The notes under the pieces were generated by a model. It ran no database searches and was not told where the DNA came from. It saw nothing but the letters and a program-made list of their open reading frames with translations. 33,541 nt of DNA. It comes from an uncultured Pelagibacteraceae bacterium. GTDB taxonomy: Bacteria; Pseudomonadota; Alphaproteobacteria; Pelagibacterales; Pelagibacteraceae. Location of the stretch: assembly GCA_902579605.1 (NCBI GenBank), contig CACHHD010000008.1, forward strand, positions 1-33,541. Reading direction: 5' to 3'. A program made the position numbers and the translations under genes. Shown piece by piece: positions 16,015 to 24,096 of the stretch; the first letter of the stretch is position 1, and each line of letters opens with the position of its first letter.

Positions 16015-17466
16015 ATGTTAAATTCAATAAAAAAATATTCAAAAACTTTCTTTTTCAAAGTCCTTGTGGGCATAATTATATTACCCTTTTTATTTTGGGG
16101 AATGGGTGATGTATTTAGTGGAGGAAGTCAAAATGTAGTTGCAAAGATAGACTCAGAAAAAATAAGTACCCGCGATTTTATAAATTATTTAAATATTTTA
16201 AATTTGAGCGATCAAGAACGTAAAGATTTACCAGAAACTACTTTAGCCGAAAAAATTCTATCTGAATATATTGGTAAAAAAGTTCTTATTTTAGAATTAG
16301 AAGATTTGGACGTTGTTCTTGAGGATTCATCTCTCAAAGAATTGATCATAAATGATAAAACTTTTTTTAAAGAAAATAAATTTTCAAGAACAGAATATGA
16401 AAAATTTTTAATTACTAGTGGCTTGAACGCTGCTTTGTTTGAAAGTAATATGGCTGAGCAAGAAAAAAAACGACAGTTATTAAATTTTTTATCTGGAGGA
16501 ATTGAAATTCCTCATTTTCTAGTTCAACATGAGTTCAATAAAGAAAATCAAATAAAAAAAATAGAATTTATTAATTTAAAAAATTTATATAACAAACCAA
16601 TCTCAGAAAAAAAAATTGAGGAAGTTTTCAACAAAAACAAAGAATTTTTCACTGAAGATTTTAAAGATTTTAAATATGCAGAATTAACTCCTTTAAATAT
16701 AATTGGAGAAAATGAATATAATGAGAGCTTTTTTAACAAAATTAACCTAATCGAAAATGAAGTTTTAGATAATGTTGAATTTAATAAATTGGCTTCAGCT
16801 TATAATTTAAATATAAATAATACAGGACTTGTAAATAAAAAAAATAAAAATATAGACAAAAAAATTAGTACAAAATTAAATGAAAAAATCGTTGATCGAT
16901 TTTTTAAGATAAAACAACAAAATATTGTTGAATTTATTAACCTTGATAAAAAATATTTTATAGTTGAACTAACAAAAAAAACACTTATTCAAAAAGATAA
17001 AAACAGTAAAGAAGTCAGAGACTCTATCAAAGCTCAGATTAACATAGAAAATAAAATCACAGAAAACAGTAAATTAGCAAAAGATATTGCTGGTAAAAAA
17101 TTTACAAAATCAAATATGGAAATTTTTGCAAAAGAAAATAATCTTAATATTGATTCAATAACTTTAAATAATCTAGAAGATAACAATACATTTAGTCCTG
17201 GAGTTGTTAAAAGAATATTTGAAACAGATGATAAATCAATTAATTTAATTACTGATAATATGCTTAAAGATAATTTTATTATATATACAAAAGAAACTAA
17301 ACTACCAACGATAAAAAAACAAAATAAAGATTATGAAAATTTTAAATTAAAAGCAAAACTGAATCTTGCTAACTCAATCTACAATATCTATGACCTAAGT
17401 TTAAATAGAAAGTATAATGTCGAGATCAATAATAAAACTTTGAACCGTATAAAAAATTCTTTTTAA
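16015..17466 (+). CDS. PpiD/SurA-like periplasmic folding factor
   Basis: Membrane-anchored periplasmic chaperone of the PpiD/SurA N-terminal family. The 483 residues start with a short basic tail and one membrane helix (about 12-30, containing ILPFLFWGMGDVF), then VVAKIDSEKISTRDF (41-55), the typical start of the SurA_N chaperone domain, and a long Lys/Asn-rich periplasmic region. I cannot find the parvulin signature (HIL-type strand and GGDLG-like turn), and the protein is shorter than the roughly 600-plus residues of full PpiD. The isomerase domain is therefore degenerate or absent, and a chaperone role is more likely. The same anchor-first layout upstream of trpE is known in other Alphaproteobacteria. 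Its stop overlaps the trpE start (TAATG). Confidence 0.75.
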   Translation: MLNSIKKYSKTFFFKVLVGIIILPFLFWGMGDVFSGGSQNVVAKIDSEKISTRDFINYLNILNLSDQERKDLPETTLAEKILSEYIGKKVLILELEDLDVVLEDSSLKELIINDKTFFKENKFSRTEYEKFLITSGLNAALFESNMAEQEKKRQLLNFLSGGIEIPHFLVQHEFNKENQIKKIEFINLKNLYNKPISEKKIEEVFNKNKEFFTEDFKDFKYAELTPLNIIGENEYNESFFNKINLIENEVLDNVEFNKLASAYNLNINNTGLVNKKNKNIDKKISTKLNEKIVDRFFKIKQQNIVEFINLDKKYFIVELTKKTLIQKDKNSKEVRDSIKAQINIENKITENSKLAKDIAGKKFTKSNMEIFAKENNLNIDSITLNNLEDNNTFSPGVVKRIFETDDKSINLITDNMLKDNFIIYTKETKLPTIKKQNKDYENFKLKAKLNLANSIYNIYDLSLNRKYNVEINNKTLNRIKNSF

Positions 17467-18923
17467 TGAAAATAAACTTAAGTTTTGAAAATTTTAAAAA
17501 AAACCATGAAAAAAAAAAGAGTCAGATACTTTTCATTGAAGAGAAATGTTTGAATTATAAAAAAGTTGAGAATATATTTAATTTAATTTTATCTAAGAAA
17601 AATAGTTTTATATTCGAGTCTGTAGAAAAGGGAAAAAATAGAGGTAGATACACTATCATAGGTTACAATCCAGATAAAATTTGGGATTTTAAAAAAAATA
17701 ATTTAAAAATTTATAATAATTCCAAGATTAAAAACTTAAAGGTAAATCCTTTGAAATATATAAATGATTTAACAAAAAATTTTAGAATTAATTTACCGAA
17801 AAAAATACCCTCGATGTCTTCAATGTTAGTAGGTTATTTCTCTTACGATATTATAAGATATATTGAGAAAATCCCCGATCGTTGTAAAGATGATCTTAAA
17901 ATACCTGATGTAAGGATACTAAGGCCAAAAAATTTAATAATTTACGATAATTTAAAAAAGAAAATTTTTTATTTATGTAACGTTTTTTCTGATAGTAAAA
18001 TTTCAAATTATTTTGAAGAATACGACACTATAAAAAATGAATTTAAAATACTAAATTTTTACGGTGAAATTAATTTACCTAAGAAACTGACTTTTAAAAC
18101 TAACAAAAATAAAATCAAATCGAATATAACAAAAAAACAATTTAAAAATAAAGTTCTTAAGGCAAAAGCATATATAAAAAAAGGAGATATTTTTCAGGTA
18201 GTATTAAGTCAAAGATTTGAACGAAAATTTGAAAAGAAACCTATCGAAATTTATAATTACTTAAGGGAGTCTAACCCATCTCCTTTTATGTTTTATTTTA
18301 ACTTTGACGACTTTAAAATTTTAGGTAGTAGTCCTGAAATTTTAGTAAGATTAAGAAATGACTTCATTACAGTTAGACCAATAGCAGGTACTAGACCTAG
18401 AGGAAAAAATATAAATCAAGACAAAAAATTCAAATATGATTTAATTAAAGACAAGAAGGAGTTAGCAGAACACTTAATGTTATTAGATTTAGGTAGGAAT
18501 GATGTTGGTAAAGTTTCAAAAATAAATAGTGTAAGAGTTACAGAGAGTTTCAAAGTAGAAAAGTATTCTCATGTAATGCACATTGTTTCAAACGTTGTAG
18601 GCAAATTTAATAAAAAAGTTTCTTCATTTGAGGCATTATTAGCTGGTTTTCCTGCTGGAACTGTAAGTGGAGCACCAAAAATAAGAGCTATGGAAATTAT
18701 TGATGAATTAGAAAAAAATAGAAGAAATTTATATGCCGGAGGCATTGGGTATTTTACACCAAATAATGAATTTGATACATGTATAGCTTTAAGAACAGCT
18801 TTAATTAAAAATAATAAACTTTTTGTACAAGCTGGAGCGGGTATTGTTGCTGATAGTAAACCAGAAAAAGAATTTGCCGAAACTGTAAATAAAGCAAAAG
18901 CATTAATGAGAGCTGTTGATTAA
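17466..18923 (+). CDS. trpE: Anthranilate synthase component I
   Basis: Converts chorismate to anthranilate with ammonia from TrpG, the first committed step of tryptophan synthesis. The 485 residues have an N-terminal regulatory part with FESVEKGKNRGRYTIIG, where the ES pair corresponds to the Trp feedback site. The chorismate-binding domain shows VVLSQRFE, SPSPFMFYF-like NPSPFMFYF, RPIAGTRPRG, DLGRNDVGKV, FPAGTVSGAPKIRAMEII and YAGGIGYFTP. TrpE and TrpG are separate here, unlike the fused TrpEG of rhizobia. Translation starts in a TAATG overlap with the ppiD-like gene, so no trp leader peptide or attenuator can sit directly upstream. Aminodeoxychorismate synthase (PabB) is the main alternative, but the trpGDC neighbours decide. 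Confidence 0.95.
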   Translation: MKINLSFENFKKNHEKKKSQILFIEEKCLNYKKVENIFNLILSKKNSFIFESVEKGKNRGRYTIIGYNPDKIWDFKKNNLKIYNNSKIKNLKVNPLKYINDLTKNFRINLPKKIPSMSSMLVGYFSYDIIRYIEKIPDRCKDDLKIPDVRILRPKNLIIYDNLKKKIFYLCNVFSDSKISNYFEEYDTIKNEFKILNFYGEINLPKKLTFKTNKNKIKSNITKKQFKNKVLKAKAYIKKGDIFQVVLSQRFERKFEKKPIEIYNYLRESNPSPFMFYFNFDDFKILGSSPEILVRLRNDFITVRPIAGTRPRGKNINQDKKFKYDLIKDKKELAEHLMLLDLGRNDVGKVSKINSVRVTESFKVEKYSHVMHIVSNVVGKFNKKVSSFEALLAGFPAGTVSGAPKIRAMEIIDELEKNRRNLYAGGIGYFTPNNEFDTCIALRTALIKNNKLFVQAGAGIVADSKPEKEFAETVNKAKALMRAVD

Positions 18924-19490
18924 ATGAAAATTTTATTAATAGATAATTATGATAGTTTTACTTACAATTTATATCATTATATTTCTAAATTTAATAAAAA
19001 CGTAGACGTAGTTAGAAATGACAAAATTAATAGTAAAACTATTTTAAAAAAAAAATATAAAAAAATAGTTATATCGCCAGGTCCTGGTAATCCAAATCAG
19101 GCCGGAAACTGTATTAAAATCGTAAAAGATGTTTACAAAAAAATTCCAATTCTCGGTGTATGTTTAGGTCATCAAGTAATCGGGCAAGCTTTTGGTGGAA
19201 AGATAGTTAATGCAAACAATTTGATGCATGGGAAAACAAGTAAAATTAAACACACAAGAAAAGGATTATTTAAAAATATAAAAAATAATTTTGAAGCCAC
19301 TAGATACCATAGTTTAGTAGTTGATCGCAAAAGACTGTCAAAAAACCTAATAATTACTGCTGAGACAAAAAATAAGACTATTATGGGTCTGATGCATAAA
19401 TACTACAATATTCACGGCTTTCAATTTCATCCTGAGAGTATTAATACTAAAGTAGGAATGAAATTAATTGAAAATTTTATAAAAAATTGA
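18924..19490 (+). CDS. trpG: Anthranilate synthase component II (glutamine amidotransferase)
   Basis: Glutaminase subunit supplying ammonia to TrpE. The 188 residues form a class I amidotransferase: IDNYDSFTYNL at the N-terminus, the SPGPGNPNQAG oxyanion strand (51-61), nucleophile C80 in GVCLGHQVIGQAFGG, and the catalytic pair H169/E171 in GFQFHPES. The ATG immediately follows the trpE stop with no spacer, and trpD starts 1 nt after its own stop. In organisms with a single copy this subunit can also serve PabB for folate; no pabB is in the window. Confidence 0.95.
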   Translation: MKILLIDNYDSFTYNLYHYISKFNKNVDVVRNDKINSKTILKKKYKKIVISPGPGNPNQAGNCIKIVKDVYKKIPILGVCLGHQVIGQAFGGKIVNANNLMHGKTSKIKHTRKGLFKNIKNNFEATRYHSLVVDRKRLSKNLIITAETKNKTIMGLMHKYYNIHGFQFHPESINTKVGMKLIENFIKN

Positions 19491-19491
19491 A

Positions 19492-20487
19492 ATGTCAAAT
19501 ATCAAAGAAAAGTTAAAAAAAGGTCAAAACCTTTCTTTTGAAGAAAGTAAAATTCTTTTTTCAGAGCTTATGGAAGGAAAACATGATGAAAGTTCAATAA
19601 TAGATATTTTAGAAAATCTTTTAGCAAAAGGAGAAACAAAAGATGAGCTCGCAGGTGGTATCTACGTACTCAGAGAAAAAGCAAACAAAGTAAATACAGA
19701 TGAAAATACTATAGATACATGCGGCACTGGTGGTGATGGTCAAAATTCACTTAATATTTCAACTGCTGCAGCTATAGTTTTAGCAAGTATGGGTGTAAGA
19801 GTTGCTAAGCATGGTAATAAGGCAGTCTCATCAAATTGTGGTTCAGCAGATGTGCTTCAAGCTTTAAAAATCAACATCAATTTAAGCCCCAAAGAAATTG
19901 AAGAAAATATTAAAAAATTCAATTTTGCTTTTATGTTTGCTCCAAATTATCACGCTGCAATGAAATATGTGGGACCTGCTAGAAAAAAAATGGGAAAAAA
20001 AACAATATTTAATTTAATCGGCCCTTTGAGTAGTCCTGCGCAAGTAAAAAGACAGGTGATTGGAGTATTTGATAAAAAATGGATGAAGCCGTTTGCGGAA
20101 GCTTTAAAAGAAAACGGTGTTGTTCATGCGTATATCGTGCATAGCGAAGATGGAATGGATGAAATTTCGCCATTTGAAAAAACAAGTGTGGTAGAACTAA
20201 AGGGCAGTAGTATAACGCAATTTTCAATAGATCCAAAAAATCTTGGCTTAAATTCTACTAACAGAGAAAATTTAAAAGGAAAAAATGCAGAATATAATTC
20301 TGAAAAAATTATTGAAATTTATAAAGGTAAAAATAACGAATTTTCTCAATCTGTAGCTTTAAATGTTGCTGCAGGTTTAGTTGTTTCTGGTAAAGAAATT
20401 GATTTTAGAAAAGCTTTTGAAAATGCCACGAAACATTTAAATTCAGGTAAAGTGTTTCAACATTTAGTTAAAATTCAATCTAATTAA
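19492..20487 (+). CDS. trpD: Anthranilate phosphoribosyltransferase
   Basis: Transfers the phosphoribosyl group of PRPP to anthranilate, the second step of tryptophan synthesis. The 331 residues contain the PRPP-binding DTCGTGGDGQNSLNISTA motif near 76-93, KHGNKAVSSNCGSADVLQ, FMFAPNYHAAMKYVGPAR with the anthranilate-binding Arg, and FNLIGPLSSPA. Length and motifs are standard. It sits between trpG (1-nt gap) and trpC (1-nt overlap, TAATG). Confidence 0.96.
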   Translation: MSNIKEKLKKGQNLSFEESKILFSELMEGKHDESSIIDILENLLAKGETKDELAGGIYVLREKANKVNTDENTIDTCGTGGDGQNSLNISTAAAIVLASMGVRVAKHGNKAVSSNCGSADVLQALKININLSPKEIEENIKKFNFAFMFAPNYHAAMKYVGPARKKMGKKTIFNLIGPLSSPAQVKRQVIGVFDKKWMKPFAEALKENGVVHAYIVHSEDGMDEISPFEKTSVVELKGSSITQFSIDPKNLGLNSTNRENLKGKNAEYNSEKIIEIYKGKNNEFSQSVALNVAAGLVVSGKEIDFRKAFENATKHLNSGKVFQHLVKIQSN

Positions 20488-21278
20488 TGAAAAATATATT
20501 AGAAAAAATTGTTAACAATAAAAAACAATCTTTAGAATTAATCAAAAAAGATAAATCTTTAGATACGCTAGAAAAAAATATTAAATATCAAAATTTTTAT
20601 AATTTTAAAGCTGCAATTCAAAAAAATAAAGGTATTTCAATAATATCTGAAATAAAAAAAGCAAGCCCTTCAGCAGGCACTATTGTTGAAAATTTCAATC
20701 ATTTAGAGATAGCAAAAATGTATATTGAAAATGGTGCTACTTGTCTTTCAGTATTAACAGAGGAAAATTACTTTTTGGGTAAGTTAGAACATATTCGAGA
20801 TATTAAAAAAAAGTTTCAAATACCTATTTTGGCTAAAGATTTTTTTATAGATCCTTATCAAATACCTTTAGCAAAAAGTTTCGGAAGTGATTGTATATTG
20901 ATAATTATTGCTGCTCTAAATGGCAGTCAAGCTGATGAAATATATTCAGAGGCTTTAAAACATAATCTTTCTGTTATAGTAGAAGTGCATGATCTGAAAG
21001 AGGCTGAGATGGCATTAAAATATGATCAAGCTTTGATTGGAATTAATAATAGAAATTTAAAAACTTTGGATGTTTCTATTAATAATACGATTTCAATTTT
21101 TGAGGTAGTTAAAGCACATAAAGGACCTCTTTTATCTGAAAGCGGAATAAAGAATGAAAAAGATGCAAAATACATCTACGAAAAAACAGGTATTAAAAAT
21201 TTTCTGATTGGAGAATCACTTTTAAAATCTGACAAACCTGAGGAATTAATGAAAAAATTAATTCAAATAACCCAGTAA
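20487..21278 (+). CDS. trpC: Indole-3-glycerol phosphate synthase
   Basis: Ring-closing fourth step of tryptophan synthesis. The 263 residues form a TIM barrel with IISEIKKASPSAG (catalytic Lys), ILAKDFFIDPYQI, the VEVHDLKEAEMAL strand, IGINNRNLKTLDV and LLSESGI near the C-terminus. It is the monofunctional form, without the fused TrpF found in enteric bacteria. trpF, trpB and trpA are not here and are expected in a second locus, as in other Alphaproteobacteria. It is the last gene of the ppiD-trpEGDC unit; the 70 nt that follow hold the lexA control region. Confidence 0.96.
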   Translation: MKNILEKIVNNKKQSLELIKKDKSLDTLEKNIKYQNFYNFKAAIQKNKGISIISEIKKASPSAGTIVENFNHLEIAKMYIENGATCLSVLTEENYFLGKLEHIRDIKKKFQIPILAKDFFIDPYQIPLAKSFGSDCILIIIAALNGSQADEIYSEALKHNLSVIVEVHDLKEAEMALKYDQALIGINNRNLKTLDVSINNTISIFEVVKAHKGPLLSESGIKNEKDAKYIYEKTGIKNFLIGESLLKSDKPEELMKKLIQITQ

Positions 21279-21311
21279 AAATAACACTTATTTGAAGTTG
21301 TAATTTAAAGA

Positions 21312-21326
21312 GAACTTTTATAGAAC
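21312..21326 (-). promoter_or_regulatory. LexA operator (alphaproteobacterial SOS box)
   Basis: GAAC-N7-GAAC on the + strand reads GTTC-N7-GTTC on the - strand, which is exactly the direct-repeat LexA box described for Alphaproteobacteria. It ends 22 nt before the chosen lexA ATG and overlaps a TATAGA hexamer (21319-21324) that could be the -10, so LexA binding would block its own promoter. Location before lexA makes autoregulation very likely. Confidence 0.85.
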
Positions 21327-21332
21327 ATAGAT

Positions 21333-21347
21333 GTACGAGGTTTGTTC
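21333..21347 (+). promoter_or_regulatory. Second, imperfect LexA half-site pair over the lexA RBS
   Basis: GTAC-N7-GTTC differs by one base from the GTTC-N7-GTTC box. It begins 21 bp (two helical turns) after the start of the perfect box and covers the ribosome binding site. Two boxes on the same DNA face could bind LexA together; with one mismatch it could also be chance. Confidence 0.4.
21337..21340 (+). promoter_or_regulatory. lexA ribosome binding site
   Basis: GAGG lies 8 nt before the ATG at 21349 and decides the lexA start: the upstream in-frame ATG at 21331 has no such site and would add six residues absent from relatives. Confidence 0.65.
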
Positions 21348-21348
21348 T

Positions 21349-22023
21349 ATGCTTACAAAAAAACAAAAAAACTTATTAATTTTTATTAATAAAAAAATTA
21401 GATCCTCAGGTATTTCCCCGTCTTACGAAGAGATGAAAAACTCACTCAACTTGAAGTCGAAATCTGGTATTCACAGATTAATTAGCGCCTTGGAAGAAAG
21501 GGGTTTTGTAAAAAGATTAGCTCACAAAGCAAGAGCTTTGGAAGTAGTAAAACTCCCAGAAAATGCTAGTGCTAACGATATTTTTAATTCTTTTACTCCA
21601 AGCGTAATCAAAGGTGGTTTAGATAAATCAAAAAGTAACTCTTTTAAAGTTTCTGTGCTAGGAAGCATTGCAGCGGGCACCCCAATAGAAGCTATACAAC
21701 ATGAAGTTGATAAAGTTGCTCTACCAGAGGATTTGCAGAAAAATGGTGAATATTTTGGTTTAAAAGTTAAAGGTGACTCTATGATTGAAGCTGGAATAAA
21801 TAATGGTGACACAGTAATTATAAAAAAAACATCTACAGCTGACACAGGGCAAATTGCTGTAGTGCTAATTGATGAACAAGAAGCTACCCTTAAAAGAATA
21901 AGAAAAAAAGGAAACACAATTGCTTTAGAGGCTGCTAATAAAAATTACGATACTAAAATATACGCCTCAAATAGAATAAAAATCCAAGGAAGATTAATTT
22001 CTTTATATAGAAACTTTCACTAA
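21349..22023 (+). CDS. lexA: SOS repressor LexA
   Basis: Repressor of DNA-damage genes that cleaves itself when RecA filaments form. I start it at 21349 (224 residues) because MLTKKQKNLL is the family N-terminus and GAGG is correctly spaced. The in-frame ATG at 21331 lies within the operator region. The N-terminal winged helix-turn-helix (about 1-65) contains SYEEMKNSLNLKSKSGIHRLISALEERG as in alphaproteobacterial LexA. The cleavage bond is A109-G110 in GSIAAGTPIEA, and the catalytic dyad is S144 (KGDSMIEAG) and K182 (ATLKRI). A perfect GTTC-N7-GTTC-type box lies upstream, so it is autoregulated. gltX follows after 19 nt, suggesting a shared transcript. Confidence 0.96.
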   Translation: MLTKKQKNLLIFINKKIRSSGISPSYEEMKNSLNLKSKSGIHRLISALEERGFVKRLAHKARALEVVKLPENASANDIFNSFTPSVIKGGLDKSKSNSFKVSVLGSIAAGTPIEAIQHEVDKVALPEDLQKNGEYFGLKVKGDSMIEAGINNGDTVIIKKTSTADTGQIAVVLIDEQEATLKRIRKKGNTIALEAANKNYDTKIYASNRIKIQGRLISLYRNFH

Positions 22024-22042
22024 AATAGTCTAAAAATATTGA

Positions 22043-23434
22043 ATGTCTTTTAATTGTAGGTTTGCTCCATCCCCTACTGGTCCACTTCATATTGGAGGGG
22101 TCAGAACAGCGTTATTTAATTGGTTGTTGGCTAAGAAAAATAAAGGAAAGTATTTTTTGAGAATAGAAGATACTGATAAAGAAAGATCTAAGGACGAGTT
22201 TAAAAAACAAATTATTTCATCATTAGCGTGGTTAGGTATTGAATATGAGGGCGAAGAATATATTCAGTCAAAAAATATTTCTAAACATGTGGCTGTGGCG
22301 GAAGATCTTATAAAAAAAGGTTTTGCATACGCATGTTATTGCTCAGAGGAAGAAATAAATGAACAAAAAGAAAAATGTAAAAAACAAGGAATACCGTATG
22401 TATACAATAGAAAATGGAGAGACGCTGAAGATCTTAAAATACCAAAAGATATAAAACCAGTAATAAGGTTCAAAAGTAAAATCTCTGGCAATACAATTAT
22501 AAAAGATTTGGTTCAAGGAGAAAGAAATATATCAAACTCTACTATTGAAGATTTTGTCATATTAAGAAAAGATAAATCTCCTACCTATCAGCTATCCGCA
22601 ACTGTAGATGACCATGAAATGAAAATAACTCACGTGATAAGAGGTGATGATCATATGATTAATTCTTTTAAGCAAAAACAAATTTACGATGCAATGGAAT
22701 GGGAAGTTCCAAAATTTGCTCATATACCTTTAATTCATAGTGAGAAAGGTAAAAAACTTTCCAAGAGAGATAATGCATCGACAATAAATGATTATATAAA
22801 AATTGGTATCATTCCAGAAGCTTTAAGAAATTATTTATTAAGATTAGGTTGGTCCTACAAAGATAAAGAAATTTTTTCACTTAAAGAAAGTATAGAGTTA
22901 TTTAATTTTGAGGGAATAGGTAAATCACCCTCTAAATTAGATATGTCTAGAATTTTATCAATAAATGAAACTTATATAAAATCTATGAACGAAAAAGAAT
23001 TGTTCGATAAACTGTTAGAATTTTCTAATAAATTCAAAATAAATATTGATAAATCTAAAGAAAGCATAATATTAAAGTCATTAAATTTTTTAAAAAATAA
23101 AGCAAAAACACTCGAAGATATCTATAATAACTCAGGCTATATACTTAATGATAACTTAAAGATATCAAGTGAGGATAAATCTTTAATTGATAAAAAATCT
23201 CAAGATATTATCAAAAATTTTATCGAAGACTTTGATGCATTAAAAGATTTGAATAAGACGAGCTTAGAGCAAATCATTAAAAATTTGATTGATAAACACA
23301 AAACTAACTTTAAAGGAGTTGGGCAACCATTAAGAATTGGCTTGGTTGGTACAAAGTTTGGGCCTGGCATTTATGACATTATTTTATCTTTAGATAAAGC
23401 TACTGTAATAAACAGGTTAAAAAAATTAGTGTAA
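22043..23434 (+). CDS. gltX: Glutamyl-tRNA synthetase
   Basis: Class I synthetase charging tRNA-Glu (and, in many bacteria lacking GlnRS, tRNA-Gln, later amidated by GatCAB). The 463 residues have the HIGH-type motif PLHIGG (14-19), the KMSKS-type motif KKLSKRDNA (237-245), a CYCSEEE segment at 98-104 and the C-terminal anticodon-binding helical domain with GPGIYDIILSL. Length is normal. It follows lexA by 19 nt with no visible terminator or promoter, and its stop overlaps the start of the nuclease gene (TAATG). A housekeeping synthetase thus seems to share the SOS-controlled transcript, unless a promoter lies inside lexA. Confidence 0.96.
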   Translation: MSFNCRFAPSPTGPLHIGGVRTALFNWLLAKKNKGKYFLRIEDTDKERSKDEFKKQIISSLAWLGIEYEGEEYIQSKNISKHVAVAEDLIKKGFAYACYCSEEEINEQKEKCKKQGIPYVYNRKWRDAEDLKIPKDIKPVIRFKSKISGNTIIKDLVQGERNISNSTIEDFVILRKDKSPTYQLSATVDDHEMKITHVIRGDDHMINSFKQKQIYDAMEWEVPKFAHIPLIHSEKGKKLSKRDNASTINDYIKIGIIPEALRNYLLRLGWSYKDKEIFSLKESIELFNFEGIGKSPSKLDMSRILSINETYIKSMNEKELFDKLLEFSNKFKINIDKSKESIILKSLNFLKNKAKTLEDIYNNSGYILNDNLKISSEDKSLIDKKSQDIIKNFIEDFDALKDLNKTSLEQIIKNLIDKHKTNFKGVGQPLRIGLVGTKFGPGIYDIILSLDKATVINRLKKLV

Positions 23435-24096
23435 TGTCGAAACCATATTTATTTAGTCCAAGTGAATTTGCGTTTGGATACTCAGGTTGCAAAAGATGTT
23501 ACTACGATCTAAAGGTAAACGATGTAAGAATAAATTTTGGTTTTCCGACTATATTTTCAAAGATAGATTCAATTCAAAAAAAATTTTATCACAATAAACC
23601 CTCAAAATTTTTAAATTCTAATAAAGTGCCTGAGGGAATAATAAAAACAGATTACGCCAAGCTACATAAATCTGAAGTCCTTTATGATCATAAAGATAGA
23701 GCATTTCAATTAAGAGGTAAAATCGACGCTTATATTGATCATAAAGATTTTTTTTCAATAATAGATTTTAAGGTAACAAACATAAATGAAAAAAAATCAT
23801 TAACATATATGACACAATTAAATAGTTATGCAATTATGTTTGAAAAACCAGATCAAAACTATTTAAAATTAAATCCAGTAAAAAACCTAGGAATTTTTTG
23901 TTTTGAGCCAGAAAATTTAATATTAAAAAATACACCAGCACTTGAAATGTCTACACAATATTTTGAAATTAAAAGAAATGATGATTTATACTTAAAATTT
24001 ATAACTGACGTAATAGATTTTTTAGAAAGTGATATCCCAGGTTTAAATAACGAATGTAGTCTTTGTAATTTAAAATTACAGACTTTTCCTAAGTGA
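23434..24096 (+). CDS. PD-(D/E)XK nuclease-superfamily protein with two CxxC pairs
   Basis: A 220-residue protein of the Cas4/RecB-like nuclease superfamily, judged from the core LRGKIDAYID-x(n)-FSIIDFKVT. D98 (in GKID), D111 and K113 (in IDFK) fit the metal-binding D...D-x-K triad, and QLNSY (128-132) resembles RecB motif Q-x-x-x-Y. C19 and C22 (GCKRCYY) near the N-terminus and C208/C211 (CSLC) at the C-terminus could hold an iron-sulfur cluster or zinc, as cysteines flanking the core do in Cas4 and AddB. No helicase or cas gene is adjacent. It starts inside the gltX stop (TAATG), downstream of lexA, so it is probably co-transcribed and damage-responsive. Its last 21 nt overlap lpxB. Substrate and role are unknown. 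Confidence 0.72.
   Translation: MSKPYLFSPSEFAFGYSGCKRCYYDLKVNDVRINFGFPTIFSKIDSIQKKFYHNKPSKFLNSNKVPEGIIKTDYAKLHKSEVLYDHKDRAFQLRGKIDAYIDHKDFFSIIDFKVTNINEKKSLTYMTQLNSYAIMFEKPDQNYLKLNPVKNLGIFCFEPENLILKNTPALEMSTQYFEIKRNDDLYLKFITDVIDFLESDIPGLNNECSLCNLKLQTFPK

Noticed and set aside
21279-21311. tRNA, riboswitch or small RNA in the trpC-lexA gap
   Set aside because: The gap is 70 nt and is explained by the lexA promoter and operators; no cloverleaf or known riboswitch core is seen.
21331-21348. ATG at 21331 as the lexA start
   Set aside because: It adds six residues not seen in LexA proteins and lies in the operator region; the ATG at 21349 has a well-spaced GAGG.
23434-24096. Cas4 and a CRISPR system
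   Set aside because: No direct-repeat array or other cas genes occur in the window; only the nuclease fold is shared.
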